Positions 13,118-25,275 are shown, numbered from the stretch's first letter. The stretch is DNA of 64,000 bases from Planoprotostelium fungivorum (GCA_003024175.1 MDYQ01000120.1:20680-84679), one strand, 5' to 3'. Made by a program: numbers and translations. Notes: generated from the letters alone by a model not told the origin.

Positions 13118-14551
13118 ATGGGAATCTCAGAGGTAATAGAAAGATTGAGGGATCGGGCATCGCTGTTCGTATTAGTCTCTCTCGCTCTCATTCCTGTGTA
13201 CCTCATCATCAAACGTCCAAACCAGCTGGCCCTACCAACCAGAAAGAGGAGGAACTCTTTTGGAACTTATTCTTCATTAGGTAAGTGCCTATTGATCTCT
13301 TCCCTGATGTTGAATAGAATGTATGCCACAGGAGATTCTTGTGACCATCTTCTCCCATCTGAGCACCGATGATCTTTTTGCGGTCTCTTCTGTCTGCAGA
13401 CTACTAAATTCCAGTGTCTTCGGCGAGCAGAAGATGTGGAAGTCACACTGCGCTAAGTCGTGGCCCGATTCTTCCTCTAGTGATCCTCATGATTGGAGAT
13501 TGGAATACATCCGTCTCGGTGAGCACCGAATTCGTCTCCGTCTCTGATGATGTCAGCTCACTCTGAGAGAAAGCGTTTATATTTCAGTCCATATCAATAC
13601 ATGCTGGCCATTCATCCAGACCCATCCTGGAAATCTTCAGACTGGACACAAGACTTTGTCCAATCTCTCTCAGATTCACCGAGCTGTTCTCTCTCGAACC
13701 ATCGCATCGTGGATGCAAACAATGCAACGTAGGATGATCTTTATCGGTGCTCCATTCAATTTCGACAGAATCGGACGCTACCGTTTCGTTTCGGCTGCAG
13801 ACGCTGCTAAGAAGTTCAGCGGCGAAAAATGGTTGAACTCAGATCACCCTTGTCCCTATCTCCTTGATCAAGTCGGTTGGATCAATTTCGATTTAGAGGT
13901 GACAGGTCATTCATTCTCATCAACAGCAGCGATGATCACGAACTTGTCCAAGTACAACATCTGAGATACAACAGGGAAAGCTAGAAGAAGCATCTGATGT
14001 GATGTTCTCTCTCTGTCTCGAAGGAAAGGGAACGATCTGCAGATTATCAGACGGATGGTGTGCTCGGTAAGCTGACGATCGAGATCACCTCTGAACATCA
14101 CCAGATCGATTGATTTATACGAATATGGTATCGGTGATGCCTTCGATGCCTCAGGACTACAAGATGGTGACCTCCTCGTCAACACTGATCCATCTGGACC
14201 TTATATGCAATCGATCTTGACAGGTGACTTCATCCTCTGAGTGAAGGAATCTGATGATGGAGTAGAAGCAAATCGAGTGTGTCAGCAGGCGGAATTCAGT
14301 ATCATTCGCCACACGATACACAATCCTCTCAGGGCAAGATCATCACTGTCCAGAGAAGAATTGAATTCATACAAAATCAAGATGTGGACATACAACAGTG
14401 ATCTCGTTGAACAAGTGAGAGGGAAGGCAAGCAATAACTGATTCGATCAGATGAAATCACCAGGGAGTTTGGGGATGAAATCCATGCTGTTGTGAAGAAG
14501 ACTCACGACAATCTCTCTATCGCTCAGACTAGGCATATTCTTATTAAATAA
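13118..14551 (+). CDS. Membrane-anchored F-box protein
   Basis: Likely substrate-recognition subunit of an SCF ubiquitin ligase held at a membrane. The start ATG at 13118 opens MGISEVIERLRDRASLFVLV, followed by a hydrophobic stretch (SLFVLVSLALIPVYLII, about residues 15-31) and then a basic segment, typical of a type III or signal-anchor helix. The F-box begins with MPQEILVTIFSHLSTDDLFAVSSV at about 13320 after a short intron. The C-terminal half (GRYRFVSAADAAKKFSG, later YEYGIGDAFDASGLQDGDLLV) has no domain I recognise. The stop is TAA 14549-14551. It is followed directly by a second gene of the same plan. The exons between 13960 and 14230 are uncertain. Confidence 0.65.
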
Positions 14552-14631
14552 ATGAACGACTCTCTTCGGTTACCTCGTTGTTTGTCGACTCTTTTGAATT
14601 CAAATTCAACGTACACCCAATAAGATCTGTG

Positions 14632-16272
14632 ATGTTAGCACAAAGGGGAGTCTTTGCCATCGCTATCATCGTAGGAACAACATGGATCTATTATCGCTAC
14701 CGTCGCAGGCATGACCAAAAGCCATCTCCTGCCGTCTCCGTAATCGATCTCCCATTAGATGTGCTGACGCACATCTTCACCTTTTTAGACAGTAATTCTG
14801 TCACTGCAGTGGATCAAACTTGTCAAGCGTTTCACAAGGCAACTCAAGCGGTGCATCTGTGGAAGTTCTTGTACTGCAGTGAATACAATCATACAGAGGT
14901 AGAGACAATCCATTGGAAGAGGTAAACACGTTCGATCTTCTATGATTGACATCATCAGTCACCATCAGAAGAGAAAGTTGATAGAGGCGAATTGGAGGGA
15001 ATTGAATATCACATCATCAACCTCCTTAGAGTGTGATTGTTTCCGTCGGATGATGTCTGATGGGCTGCAGCTCACATGGCATCTGTTTATTGTCTCTCCT
15101 ACGATCCCACCAGTAACATTCTTTACTCTGGTGGTGGTGACGGTCTCCTATCCGTCTGGAAATTGGATCGCTGGCTCACACCAACTGTTCATCCTCTTCC
15201 ACGTCCCCGTCCTGAGGTCAGTTGAACCCCTGCACCTCATTCATCTCCGCAGGTCACCCTCACTGGATCGACCTTGATCACCTGCCTCGCTCATCACAAG
15301 AGTGGGTGCAGAATAGACACTCACATCTGATCAAAGGAAGATTTCCTCTTCTGTGGTGACGCTGAGGGAAAGATTCGCAAATGGGATGTGAATCTACTGA
15401 TGGGAGAGCATTCTCAAGTGTCGAGTGAGAAGAGAGAAAAGGTTGTTGGAAGGCACACGGCTGCTGTGAGAGGCTTCTCCATCGACACAGAGAGAGAACA
15501 TGTAAGAATAGGCTGTCTTTCGTTATGAATAAGAGAGAAGAGAGGCTGAATGAGTCTCAGCTGTTCTCTGCAGGAGAAGATGGAATGATTCAAGTGTGGG
15601 ACATAAGAGACGACCACCTCCTTTGTTCCCATCAAATCTCCACACCACTGACGGTGAGTTCACCTGCCTCTGATGCATCCCTTATCTTCCTCTGATGACT
15701 TCAGTTCGTCTGTTGCATCGATGACCATCGTGTCTTATTCGGTACGTGGCACGACATGAACATTTGGGAGGTAGACACCGACCGAGTGATCAAAGTCAGA
15801 GAGTTTCAAGATTCAGCGTCGACATGCAGAGTCACACACGCTCACCCACATACGTGCCACTTGACTTCGAAACACACCCACCTTCCCTCTATCATCTTTG
15901 TCTCCTTCCTCCACGACATCTACCAATTCGATGTCTCTTCTGGACTCACTTGTCTCTTTGCGAGGGTGGAGGAAGCAAAGATCATGAACATGAGTTACGA
16001 TCCTTGCTTGAAGAGGTTAGCTGTGGTGACGTCCAACGGGAGGATCTACCTCTTCGACTCTTCCAATGCAGAGGTGAATGGGCCATCGTTCGTCTGGTGG
16101 AGTGAAATGGGTCACAGATGATATCGGCTACGTTGAAGTACACGAACATTGTCTATTCTTCGGTGTTATTCAGGGAGAAATTGATTCTGGGATCCTTTGG
16201 TACGTCCCTCGTTTGATCTCATGAGTGACGTACAAAGCAGATGCCAGCATACAGATCTATCGTTTCTTGTAG
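14632..16272 (+). CDS. Membrane-anchored F-box / WD40-repeat protein
   Basis: Predicted SCF-type substrate adaptor combining an N-terminal membrane anchor, an F-box and a WD40 propeller. The ATG at 14632 gives MLAQRGVFAIAIIVGTTWIYYRYRRR, a hydrophobic helix with a following basic stop-transfer cluster. The F-box follows (VIDLPLDVLTHIFTFLDSNSV). WD-type blades include LYSGGGDGLLSVWKLD, FCGDAEGKIRKWDV, FSAGEDGMIQVWDIRD and LFGTWHDMNIWEVD. The final exon ends IQIYRFL at TAG 16270-16272, joined across an intron that ends GCAG. Its tandem position and shared anchor plus F-box layout suggest it arose with the upstream gene by duplication or domain shuffling. Confidence 0.75.
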
Positions 16273-16745
16273 ATTGTTTGGTGTACATACAAAGGCTACA
16301 CCTCCGAATCAAAGAGAGAGGAAGAAGAGTGTCGATGGAAAAATAGGAAGAGGATGAAATTAGAGTGTTTTAGATTCAGATATGAATGTCTATTGCGGAT
16401 GGTTGTCTACAACATAGGTATTAATACACTGTTCGCGGGTGTCGGTTGAATATCGAGCGAGCATCAAGTCGCCTGCAAATGGGTCAGCGTCTGAGCAAAC
16501 TCACCGACACAGAGAGTAGAACAAAAATTAATTTAATATATGAAACGACCGCTGTCGTGTTGTTGGTCTGGAAATGGAAATGTTCCCAGAATGCGATTGG
16601 TTTCAGAAAAGTGATCGCACAACTTTCCCTCGTCGAGGCCAACGGCGGCAGCCGGACCACGTAGCTCTTCGAGCTACACTCTTATTATTATTATATACTG
16701 CTTACTTAGTCCACTCCGAAACATCACCTGATCTGGTTTTGTGAA
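16273..16745. other. Intergenic stretch with possible RNA-like hairpins
   Basis: No coding gene is supported here. Two structural features stand out: an 8-bp stem GTGTCGGT/ACCGACAC (16439-16446 with 16503-16510) closing a loop of about 56 nt, and a 7-bp hairpin GTAGCTC-TTC-GAGCTAC (16661-16677) followed by an ATT-rich tract. They could mark a structured non-coding RNA or may be chance. Confidence 0.3.
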
Positions 16746-19700
16746 ATGCAATCCATACGACGAGCCAGATCTGGGCTAGTCGAAGGAGAGTCACTCTCTG
16801 ATGTCTATTTGAAGAATTATGTTGACGGTCCTGCTATGGTTCACGTCACATTGGACGGTAAGATCCGCTTATGTCTTTCCTCTCAACATTTGCTCAGACA
16901 AACAATACGATACATTTGCTGAGGTTGATCTTGGACGAAAACAGCTCAAAAAAGATAATTCAGCCCCTTCCATCGTACTCAGCCCTTCTAAATGGTTAGG
17001 AAAACTCAGCAACAAGGATGATGTGGAGGTGAACCTGCGTGCATTTGTGATGTGATCTCATCTCATTTAGTCTTCGGAAAGCCTTCTTTCCGATGAAGAA
17101 GATCACTCGCCCCGTCAACGCTCTAAATCGAACGAGAGGGCGAGTCTCCCCACCTCCTCCACCTCCTCTGACATCATCCAGATCGACCGCTTCAGCAAAG
17201 TCTTCAGCTTGTCCAAACTGACTCAAGGATCGAGAGTGCCCGCCCCTCCTCCCCCTCCCGCCGAACGAACCATCATCAGGAAGCTCAGCGGCACCGATGA
17301 CAAGAAGTTGTCCCTCTCCGGGCTCCTTCCAGATTCCACTCAAGTGTATCCCAAGTCAACGAAGGACTCTGGCTTCATCTACATCGCTTCCCCTCGAGGT
17401 GAATCAAAGGAGAAGCATCGCTGATGTGAACAGAGGGAACAAATATTCCGGTGCCTCCACCGAAACCCCCGACGAAGAGAGGAGAGACGGGGAAGAAGGG
17501 ATGGACGGAGAAGGAATTTGTGAGAAGGATAAGGAACTTGGAGGAGGAGATCAGAATGGGTGAGGGCTTCAAGAGGGCCCTCAGAGAGACCATGCAGTCT
17601 CAGATTGATTTCCTCAAGATGGAACAGGATCTAGATCGAGAGAAGGTGTGTCTCTCTATCCTGTCTCTCGTCTGTCATCACTGTCCTTCGTGTGTCTATC
17701 GTTTCATACCGTGTAATCTGTGATGATGGAGATCATCTGTGCGATGAGAGGAGTGCATTAGATGATGACACGATGAAAGATGACGAGATTGGAGAGAGAG
17801 TTAACGACCAGGAGGAAGGAGACAGAAAACCGAGATCGTCTGAGTCGGGAATGGAATGTATCAGAAGAAGATCTCTTGGCTTCGTTCAAACCAGACACTC
17901 CTCCTTTGGCCATCCGTGAATTGTCTCTCAGTGAGTCCACCTTCTCATCGCAATGAGAATGGCTGATTGTAGACAGGTGGAAATGTGATGGACGATAAGA
18001 GAGGAGTGCTCCTGTTCGAAAAGTCGTACATCACACCAAACGTGATCGCCAAACAATCAGCCATGACCAAGAAGCTCAAGAGACAGCTGGCCATGGAGAG
18101 ACAGAAATTGGACGGAATCGAGAGGTCCAGACAGGACCGTCTCAGCTTCATGAAGAAGTTGGAAGACACCATCACTGCATCGATTGATCGACACAAGGTG
18201 ACAGATCCCTCCTCTCTCCACTCAATTTCTGCAGGAAGAGAAGATCTTCCTCGACCAACTGAAGGAAGAGAGGATCTTTTTGGATCAACTCAGTTACCTT
18301 CCCTCCACCAAGCAGGCAAAGTCGATTTCATCTGAAACCATCCGCACCCCTGAGGAAGAACAAGTGTGTTATCATTTGAATATTCCATACGCTACGACAT
18401 CATTTCTTCACGATTGGATAGATACTACGATGACGTGTGATGACATAGGACAGGTATCTAGACAGTTGGAGGAAGTGAACAGACAGGTGGATAGTCTGAC
18501 AAAATCGACGGCGAGATTGGCGGAGCAAGTGAGCACGGACCAGAAACAGTTGGAGACCATGCAAGAGCAAGGAAATGCCTTCGAGAAGGAAGCCGAACAG
18601 AAGAGTACTGTCATCCAGTCCAACATCGTCATCCTGGAAGAAGCCCTCAAATCGATCGAAATGCTCCTGGAAGAGGTGATCTACATCGATGTAGATGATC
18701 CACTGAGATGATGTCAGGCGAAGGCGTTGAACGAGAGCATCAACAACCTGAACGTCCAGATCGTCGATCTACGCACACAGATCGATCGTCACAAGATGGA
18801 GAGAGAGGAGAACCGAGAGCAGATCTCCAAGATGGAGGCACAGATCCGTCTCCAGTCCAAGCAGATGGAAGACTCCCTCAGAAACTTTGAACAGCTGACG
18901 GCCACGAGGGATCACAAGATCAAGTCGTTAGATGCAGAGATCAGCAACCTCACCGAGAGATTATCAGACGAGAGGGAGAGACTGAAGAACACGGAACAGA
19001 CACTGGAGAGGGAGCGACTGCAGGCACAGAAGGCCCTCGAAGAGCTCAACGGATACCTGGAAAATGCGCGGGCAGAACACGAACATTCCAAGAAGATTTG
19101 GGCGGGAGAGAAGGGAATCATGGAGGGTAAGATGGCGGAATTGAGAGAAGACCAAGCGGCCCTGGTACAACTCCGAGCACAGCATGAAGTACTCAAGACC
19201 ATACACGAAGAAGATCTACAGAAGCTTCAGAAGGCGAAAGAGACAGAGATGCTCAACATCCAACTCCAAGCAGACATCGAAGATCGAGAGAAGGTGATTG
19301 CAGACATCAAGGCAGAGAGGGAAGAGAAGGTGGCCCAACACGAGTCTGAGAAGGTGGGAGAATAGAGGAATGAAGACTGAAGATGAACAGAGTGCATTCC
19401 AAGAGCAGATCGATCACCTGCGCAATCAATCTGAGGAAGCACGCAACGTGGCCACACAGAATCGCATCGACTTTGAAATGAACGTTCTGTCCATGCAGGG
19501 ACAGTTGGACGCGGCAGAGAGAAAGGCGGAAGAGGAGAAGAGAAACTGCGATCTCATCCGAAACGAATTAGAGGTAGCCAAGCACGTCAACGAGCAGGCC
19601 AGGAACCAGCAGTACATCATGGACAGTGCGGCCAGGGAAGGACTGTCGAGACAATTAGAGAGACAGCTGGATGAATACAAGGCCCTCAGTGAACAGGTGA

Positions 19701-21397
19701 GAGGAGGGAGGGGATCGAACTGAAGATTTCAGATGGCATCGATTCAAGCGGAAAAGTGGGCGGAGAAAGAGAAACACACACAGGAGCTCAGCACCTTACG
19801 TCTGTCCCTCGAATCTGCGAATGCGGAGGTGGAGGCGAAGACCCAGCAGAACGAGAGTCTGGCACAGAAGCTGAAGGAGATGGAAGACAAGTCCATCAAG
19901 TGGACCCAAGAACATCAGCAGCTGCAGGACATGATGGCCACCTCAGAGGAGAAAGACAAGGCTCTTGCCGTATTACAGAAGCAGCTCGATCAGGTGATCG
20001 ATTCGTTCGTTTCATTGTACCGACCCTATCGTGAAACCATTCATCTCAAGAGAAACAGACAAATGCTTCTCTGGAGGAAGAGACACAGAGAGCACGAACG
20101 ACCAAGGAGGAACTACTGTCCACGAACGTGAAGCTGAGAGACATCGAAGCGAGCAACCTTCAGATGCAAGAGGCCATCAGCCGATCCCCTCCTCCCTCCG
20201 CCATCGCTCAATTCAAGCACGAGGTGACTCATCTCAATGGAATCGATCATCTGAGAGGGACAGGTCATCCAGTTGAGACAGCAACTCATCGAGAAGGAGA
20301 ACGAGAGCAACCGACTGAGAGAAGAACACGCCCAGGCCGTGAGAAGGATGGAGCTCTTCCAAGAGAGATCCGACTCGGGCAGTGCGACAACCATGACGAA
20401 CAACCTCCGAGAGGAAGTGAAGAAGCTGAGGATCGACCTCCGCACTGCCTTCGACGAGCTATCGAAAGAGAAGAGACAGAAGGTGAGACGCCAGAGAGAT
20501 CCAACTGAAAGGGGCAGGCCGAAGTAGAGAGCAGGCTGCAGACACGAATGGCCGAGTTGGAGCTACTGCAGGCCTCACTGAAGGGACTGCAGGAGAGATC
20601 CACTCTCTACGCGAAGAACCTCGTCAGTGCTGTAGATCAGAGACACGCAGCTCAGGTGAGGAGAGTGGAAGTGATTTCGATTGACGATAGCAGGTGACCT
20701 CTTTAGAGGAGAAGCTGAGGAACGTCACGGGAGAGATGCTTCAACCGCCTTCTGAGGACAGCATGACGGCGAGAGAGGCCGAACTCTACCAGAAGTTAGA
20801 GAAGGAAGGACAGCTCGTCAGACAGCTACACTTGGCGGTCAGAGAGCTAACGGACGAGAGAGATCGCCTTCTGGGACTCCAGACCGAGACGGAACACGAG
20901 TCGTCTCTGGGTGAGAAGAGATCGAGCGTCGGATGTCTGAAGAGAGACAGAACCTTCCAGTCCGGTGAAGATCAACAGGATCCCATCCACAGAGATCGTA
21001 GAGAGTGCCATGGAGAAGGAGTTATACGATCTGAGGGAGTGGAAGAGCCGAACGGAGGACTTCATCTTTGAAATGGAGAGGGCCAAACTGCATGGTATCA
21101 CCAATTCTGAATATCTCAAGAACGTCGTTCTCAAGTTCTTGGTCACAGATGATGCAGAGAAGGAGGTAATGGTCCCTCGATCGTACCGCAAGAGATGACA
21201 TCTCGCAGAAACTTTTACCTGTCATCGCAAGCATCTTGCAGATGAACACAGAAGACGTCAACAAGATTAAATCGGCTGTGGCCAAGAGACAGCAACAGGT
21301 CTCTTCAGTCCCCTCCGGTCTCTTCAAATTGTCCCAGTTTGCGGTCAACTTGGCCCAGAACAAATCGACGAGGAAGTTAGAACCACCAAAGAAGTAG
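16746..21397 (+). CDS. Golgin with C-terminal GRIP domain
   Basis: Long coiled-coil tether of the trans-Golgi. The C-terminal GRIP domain (about 21090-21300) reads NSEYLKNVVLKFLVTDD, then LLPVIASILQMNTEDVNKI; this family binds Arl1-GTP at Golgi membranes. From about 17450 to 21070 the product is almost continuous heptad-type coiled coil, rich in E, K, Q and L, split by many 35-60 nt introns. The N-terminus (MQSIRRARSGLVEGESLSD) and a Ser/Pro-rich part with VPAPPPPPAER and VPPPKPPTKRG match no family I know. The stop is TAG 21395-21397. The N-terminal exons could belong to a separate gene, but no stop and promoter gap separates them. Confidence 0.8.
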
Positions 21398-21737
21398 AGA
21401 GTTTTGTATATAGAAGAGAAGCTCGATAAAGTGGTGCGGAGGTTTCATTTAGTAATCCGACTCTGTTCCTCTTGTTCTGCCGGAATGAGAAAAGAATAAA
21501 AGATAATAAAAGACAAAAGTTGATAGGTAGCGGGGCATGAGAACGTGGATGTTTAACGGAAGAAGTCACGGTAAGAACAGAGGAAGGAACACACTGAAAG
21601 GCCGTGGAAACTTCGATATACGTGTCAGCTCTCGCAACACTTCGGGTTCAAGCCAACAGCCAACAACAGCCATCACTCAAATCTCTACACGCAATCCTCT
21701 TCAGTACCAAACGTTATCCACACCATAAGATTTTAAC
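21398..21737. other. Intergenic stretch
   Basis: This gap lies between the golgin stop and the DUF1769 start. Near 21495-21520 it has AATAAAAG repeats that may serve as the golgin polyadenylation signal. No convincing coding sequence was seen. Confidence 0.4.
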
Positions 21738-22722
21738 ATGCCTCACTACCAAGGAAAAGACTACATCCTGCAAGTCAAAGCAGGCACAGACCTCAACAAC
21801 CTACAGATCATCAAGGTCAACGCAGAGGGCAGTCCTCTCGTTGTCGATTCTCCTCACTTCACCGGTCGTATTGCCGTTCGAATCCTCGGTTTCGACGGTC
21901 TGACGCCTAACGGAGAGGCTCCCATCAACAATTCCCCATACTTTAACGGCACACAGAGGTGATTGCGGTTTCATTTTCCACGTCATAGCACCTCTCCGTC
22001 CCCTCACACCCTTCAGACTCTTCTCTATCCAAGTGCAGGGACGTTTCAAGAATCCCACCACTGCCGACGATTTGTTCTGGGGCATCGACTTCGACCAGAA
22101 GTTGAGCATTCCACGTCTGGCCGATGTTGCCCTCAAGTTTGTCCAACACACCATCGATCCTTCTCTCGAGTGCGATCTCCACGCCGACAAGCCCTGGTCC
22201 AGATCTCCTCTCATCGCCACGATGAACACCGTGTCCATCATGAATCTGTCGGGTAACACTGCCGTTCGCCCCGATGCACCTGCACCCCTCCCTCCCTGGC
22301 CTTCACCACAGGGACAGCACGTCGAGGAGAACACCGCCGCAGGTATCCCCCAGAACCACAAAATGGAGACCTCAGAGAGAAGAAAATACCTCAAGGATCC
22401 CGCCCACCGTCAGGCCGTTCAGGTCCTCCCCTCTCAAGTGTACGACTTTGACTTTTTCAACCCCTTCCTCGACTTCGAAAACTTCCAGATCAAATTCCCC
22501 GCCGTTCACTTCAGCATGAACATCATGAAGTACTACAACGGAGAGGTGAGAGCATCCCATCGCATGCAGTCAGCTGATGGACATTAGCCCCTGAGATACG
22601 CTTGCAAGTCGAGAGACCACAAGACAACCTTTTTCGTCACTCAATTTGAGTTGGTCGAGGCCAGGCCAAAGAGCTCCGTCACACCGTCCGGTGCCACTGC
22701 CACTGCCCCAAAACCCCTCTAA
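21738..22722 (+). CDS. DUF1769 family protein
   Basis: Conserved protein of unknown function, best known from fungi. It starts MPHYQGKDYILQVKAGTDLN and shows the family landmarks SPHFTGRIAVRI, IQVQGRFK, DDLFWGIDFDQ and a TIDPSLECDLHADKPW block near residue 130. Two introns are visible: one after NGTQR at 21957-22017 and one of about 45 nt after YYNGE at 22542. The protein ends TATAPKPL at TAA 22720-22722. It is about 290 residues, usual for the family. No signal peptide or membrane segment is seen, so it is probably cytosolic. Function remains unassigned. Confidence 0.8.
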
Positions 22723-23071
22723 GCTCATCCTTCTTCAGAGACATAAAAATGTACCGCATCATTCCTTTCTCTCTGCTCCATCTTGTCGTGTCTTGCGATA
22801 CCATCATCGCACCGTTGCGTCATCGCGGCAAGTTCGGCACAACTAAACTTCAGATAGAATCACTATGGATATTGACCACACTCTGTCAGTGCAAGATAAT
22901 GAATACCCATTGGTATCGACGGCACGAAAGAAAGATTACATACGCTCCTTTTATTCGATCTATCCTGTACAGCCAAAGAGTGAACGATGGACGATGATGC
23001 AGCTCTACTCTTACACTCTTCACCTCCTCTTCTACCTCTCTCCTCCCTCTTCTACCTTTCTCCTCCCTCTT
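22723..23071. other. Intergenic stretch between convergent genes
   Basis: No supported gene. The right part (from 23031) is a 20-bp tandem repeat that continues into the 3' end of the minus-strand gene. Confidence 0.4.
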
Positions 23072-23090
23072 CTACCTTTCTCCTCCCTCT
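23031..23090. repeat. 20-bp tandem repeat, three copies
   Basis: The unit TCTACCTTTCTCCTCCCTCT occurs at 23031, 23051 and 23071; the first copy differs at one base. The last copy encodes the final residues (EEGGER) and the stop of the minus-strand gene, so the stop codon itself lies in the repeat. Confidence 0.85.
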
Positions 23091-23992
23091 TCTTGTAGAA
23101 CTCTTCCCAGTTGGACCAAAGCCTGAACCTCTTCAGGTGTGCACATGTCCGTCATGGTCCTCCTGATCTTGAGGCGGGTCTCTGTTGCGTCCAGAGAGTT
23201 CTGAGAGACAAAGTTGGTCATCTGGTGCACTAGCCTCTCCACGTCGGTAGATGAGCGATCTCTGGCCTTGTCCGCCTTGTCCTTGGCAAGGAAGAGGACC
23301 AACTTGGACTGCTCTTGTTGCTGCCTCTCGAGGCGTAGGAGAGACTCTGCGATGATCTCCAGGTGATCGAGTTGGGATTTCTTGGCGAGGGTGGCAGGTG
23401 GAGGAATGGCCTCTGATTCTTCACCGAGGTTCTTCCCGTTGAGTTTCTCGACGGCTTTAGTGGCCTGTTTCCTCTTCGAGACCACCTTGATTGGATTAGA
23501 ATGGAGTTCAGAGATCACTTGACCTTCGTCGTCCTTTTGTGTGAAGAGAAAGCGGACTCGGAAGTAGGATCCCTCGTGTTGGGATGAGAGAACGTTGATC
23601 TTGATCTCTACAGAGGCATGATTTCCCTCTTCGTTGATGTGCGTCACGTGTTCCAGGGGTGACGAGCGAGGTGCCTCTACTTCTCTGCCGGCCGAGCTGG
23701 GCAACTTCCTTTTCTTTCGGCTGACATGCTCCTCCTCGAGATCGTCGTCGTAAAACAATTTGATGTGGATATCTATGTCATGGAAGGACATACCGTCTGC
23801 TGCAAGTCCAATGATGAATGGGATAGCTTTGGCAACAACGTGGAGTTCTGTCTCTACTCCGTTCTGTCGGAAGTGATCTTGGGCGATCGAGGTTTGTTCA
23901 TCGATTGAGAATTCGATCTGATTCATTGTGTCGTGCTTGGAATGTTCTGGCTTTTCGTCGCAGGCAACACCGTTGTTGCCTTTTCTTGACAT
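23072..23992 (-). CDS. Hypothetical nuclear protein, possible Ig-fold transcription factor
   Basis: Intron-less 306-residue reading frame, unusual here because most neighbours are split. It begins MSRKGNNGVACDEKPEHSKH. A basic patch SRKKRKLPSS near residue 92 looks like a nuclear localisation signal. The middle (GSYFRVRFLFTQKDDEGQVI, then LHSNPIKVVSKRKQ) looks like an edge of a Rel/p53-like immunoglobulin fold, but I cannot name the family with confidence. The C-terminal third (LERQQQEQSKLVLFLAKDKAD) is helical and may dimerise. The stop falls in a 20-bp tandem repeat. It could equally be a structural or signalling protein. Confidence 0.6.
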   Translation of the reverse strand: MSRKGNNGVACDEKPEHSKHDTMNQIEFSIDEQTSIAQDHFRQNGVETELHVVAKAIPFIIGLAADGMSFHDIDIHIKLFYDDDLEEEHVSRKKRKLPSSAGREVEAPRSSPLEHVTHINEEGNHASVEIKINVLSSQHEGSYFRVRFLFTQKDDEGQVISELHSNPIKVVSKRKQATKAVEKLNGKNLGEESEAIPPPATLAKKSQLDHLEIIAESLLRLERQQQEQSKLVLFLAKDKADKARDRSSTDVERLVHQMTNFVSQNSLDATETRLKIRRTMTDMCTPEEVQALVQLGRVLQEEGGER

Positions 23993-24420
23993 TTTCCCAC
24001 ACGGATGTGTAGATGAGCCATCAAAAGATGATTATATTATTATTTGGACAAGAGGAGCATACAAGATAGCCGGCATCGAAGGAAGTTCCCAAGGACATGG
24101 AAGATACATTTAAAGGTGAGAGAAGGAAGTGCAGGAGAGGTTCGATTTACGATCTTTTGTGATCATCAGCCTGGTGTGACATCACTCTCACGTCTATCTT
24201 AGTTCGATGACGGTCGACCCGAACATGTAGATGAGACGATAATAAAATGACGACGTCTTCGATCCAATGGCTTTATTGGCTGATTGATGAGACATACGGC
24301 TTCCGTAACCGTCTCTTTTATCCATCACAATACCGACACAATGTGAACATCAATGTAAGCTCTCATCGTTTGCTCCCATCACCTTCTATCACAACAGTTT
24401 CTGCTGGTATCTGTAACAGT
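23993..24420. other. Intergenic stretch
   Basis: Upstream of the nuclear-type gene and downstream of the Mpv17-family gene, both on the minus strand. Only short open frames without family features were seen; it probably holds the promoter of the former and the 3' untranslated region of the latter. Confidence 0.4.
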
Positions 24421-25275
24421 TCAATGAAAATAGCTAGCCATCCCAATTACCTCCTCCTGGACACGATTGCACACAAATGAAAAGTAGATGTTCCAGAAGA
24501 AGGAGACAGTAGACATGAAGAGAGGACGGTAGGCGAGGGGAACCATGCGGAAGTTGATGACAGCAGCGAGGGGAAAGAGCATGTAACCAGCCTTCAGTGA
24601 TGGCCACAGATTATCTTCCACTTTCTTCACTGCTAACTGAGGGCTACGACTCTCTAATAAACCGATATAGAACAATGCGGCTGTATCATTTCAACACGAT
24701 GATCAGTCAAGGACGGACCTGAAGTGGCGCTGGGTGCCCAGATGATCTGATCGAATATCCACTTCTTCATGGTGGCTGAAGGACCAACGAAGATGCGATC
24801 CAGAAACATGAAATACTTCAGAGGTTCAGTGGTGATGGACGCGATGTTGATCTCACGTAGTGCATGCTAAGGGCCGACCAAGTGCCTGCCACTGTGACCA
24901 TTCGGAAGAATCTCTCCCAATCGAACCCTCCCTCTTCCTCTTCCTCATCGTCCTGGCTGATGCTCTGTGCCACGACGTCTCCTGTGGAAATCTCAGATGT
25001 TGATCGTAGAAGAGTGATGTGTCACCTGCTGCCATCAAGATGATAGCAGTGAGCATCTTGTTTTTGATGGGATCACTCTCAAGTGTCCGTTGGTACAATC
25101 TGAGCAAAGACATTCCCCTCTCTTTCATAGCAGAAAAGACATCGTTCGTAGGGGGTGTCGATTGTGATGTTGTATGATGTCGAACCGTAACACGAGGTCT
25201 GTTTAGAGCTGTCATAGGTGTTTTGAAATGCTGTGGCGAGTTGAAATGTGGTAGGCTTAGTGTTCTGAATGTCAT
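24421..25275 (-). CDS. Mpv17/PMP22 family membrane protein
   Basis: Small organelle membrane protein of the Mpv17/PXMP2 family, usually in the mitochondrial inner membrane or peroxisomes. Exons give an Arg/Ser/His-rich N-terminus (MTFRTLSLPHFNSPQHF) resembling a mitochondrial presequence, then MLTAIILMAAGD joined to VVAQSISQDDEEEEE, GFDWERFFRMVTVAG, and the family hallmark WPSLKAGYMLFPLAAVINFR followed by VPLAYRPLFMSTVSFFWNIY. The end is ASYFH before the stop at 24421. A longer start at 25338 is possible; 25275 was preferred because the presequence then begins at once. The family role (channel or metabolite/nucleotide homeostasis) is still debated. Confidence 0.8.

Noticed and set aside
22274-22519. 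Second frame (81 residues) within the DUF1769 gene
   Set aside because: Overlaps a well-supported coding exon in a different frame and is Pro/Ser/Arg low complexity.
24247-24480. 77-residue plus-strand frame
   Set aside because: Overlaps the 3' end of the Mpv17-family gene on the other strand and has no recognisable features.
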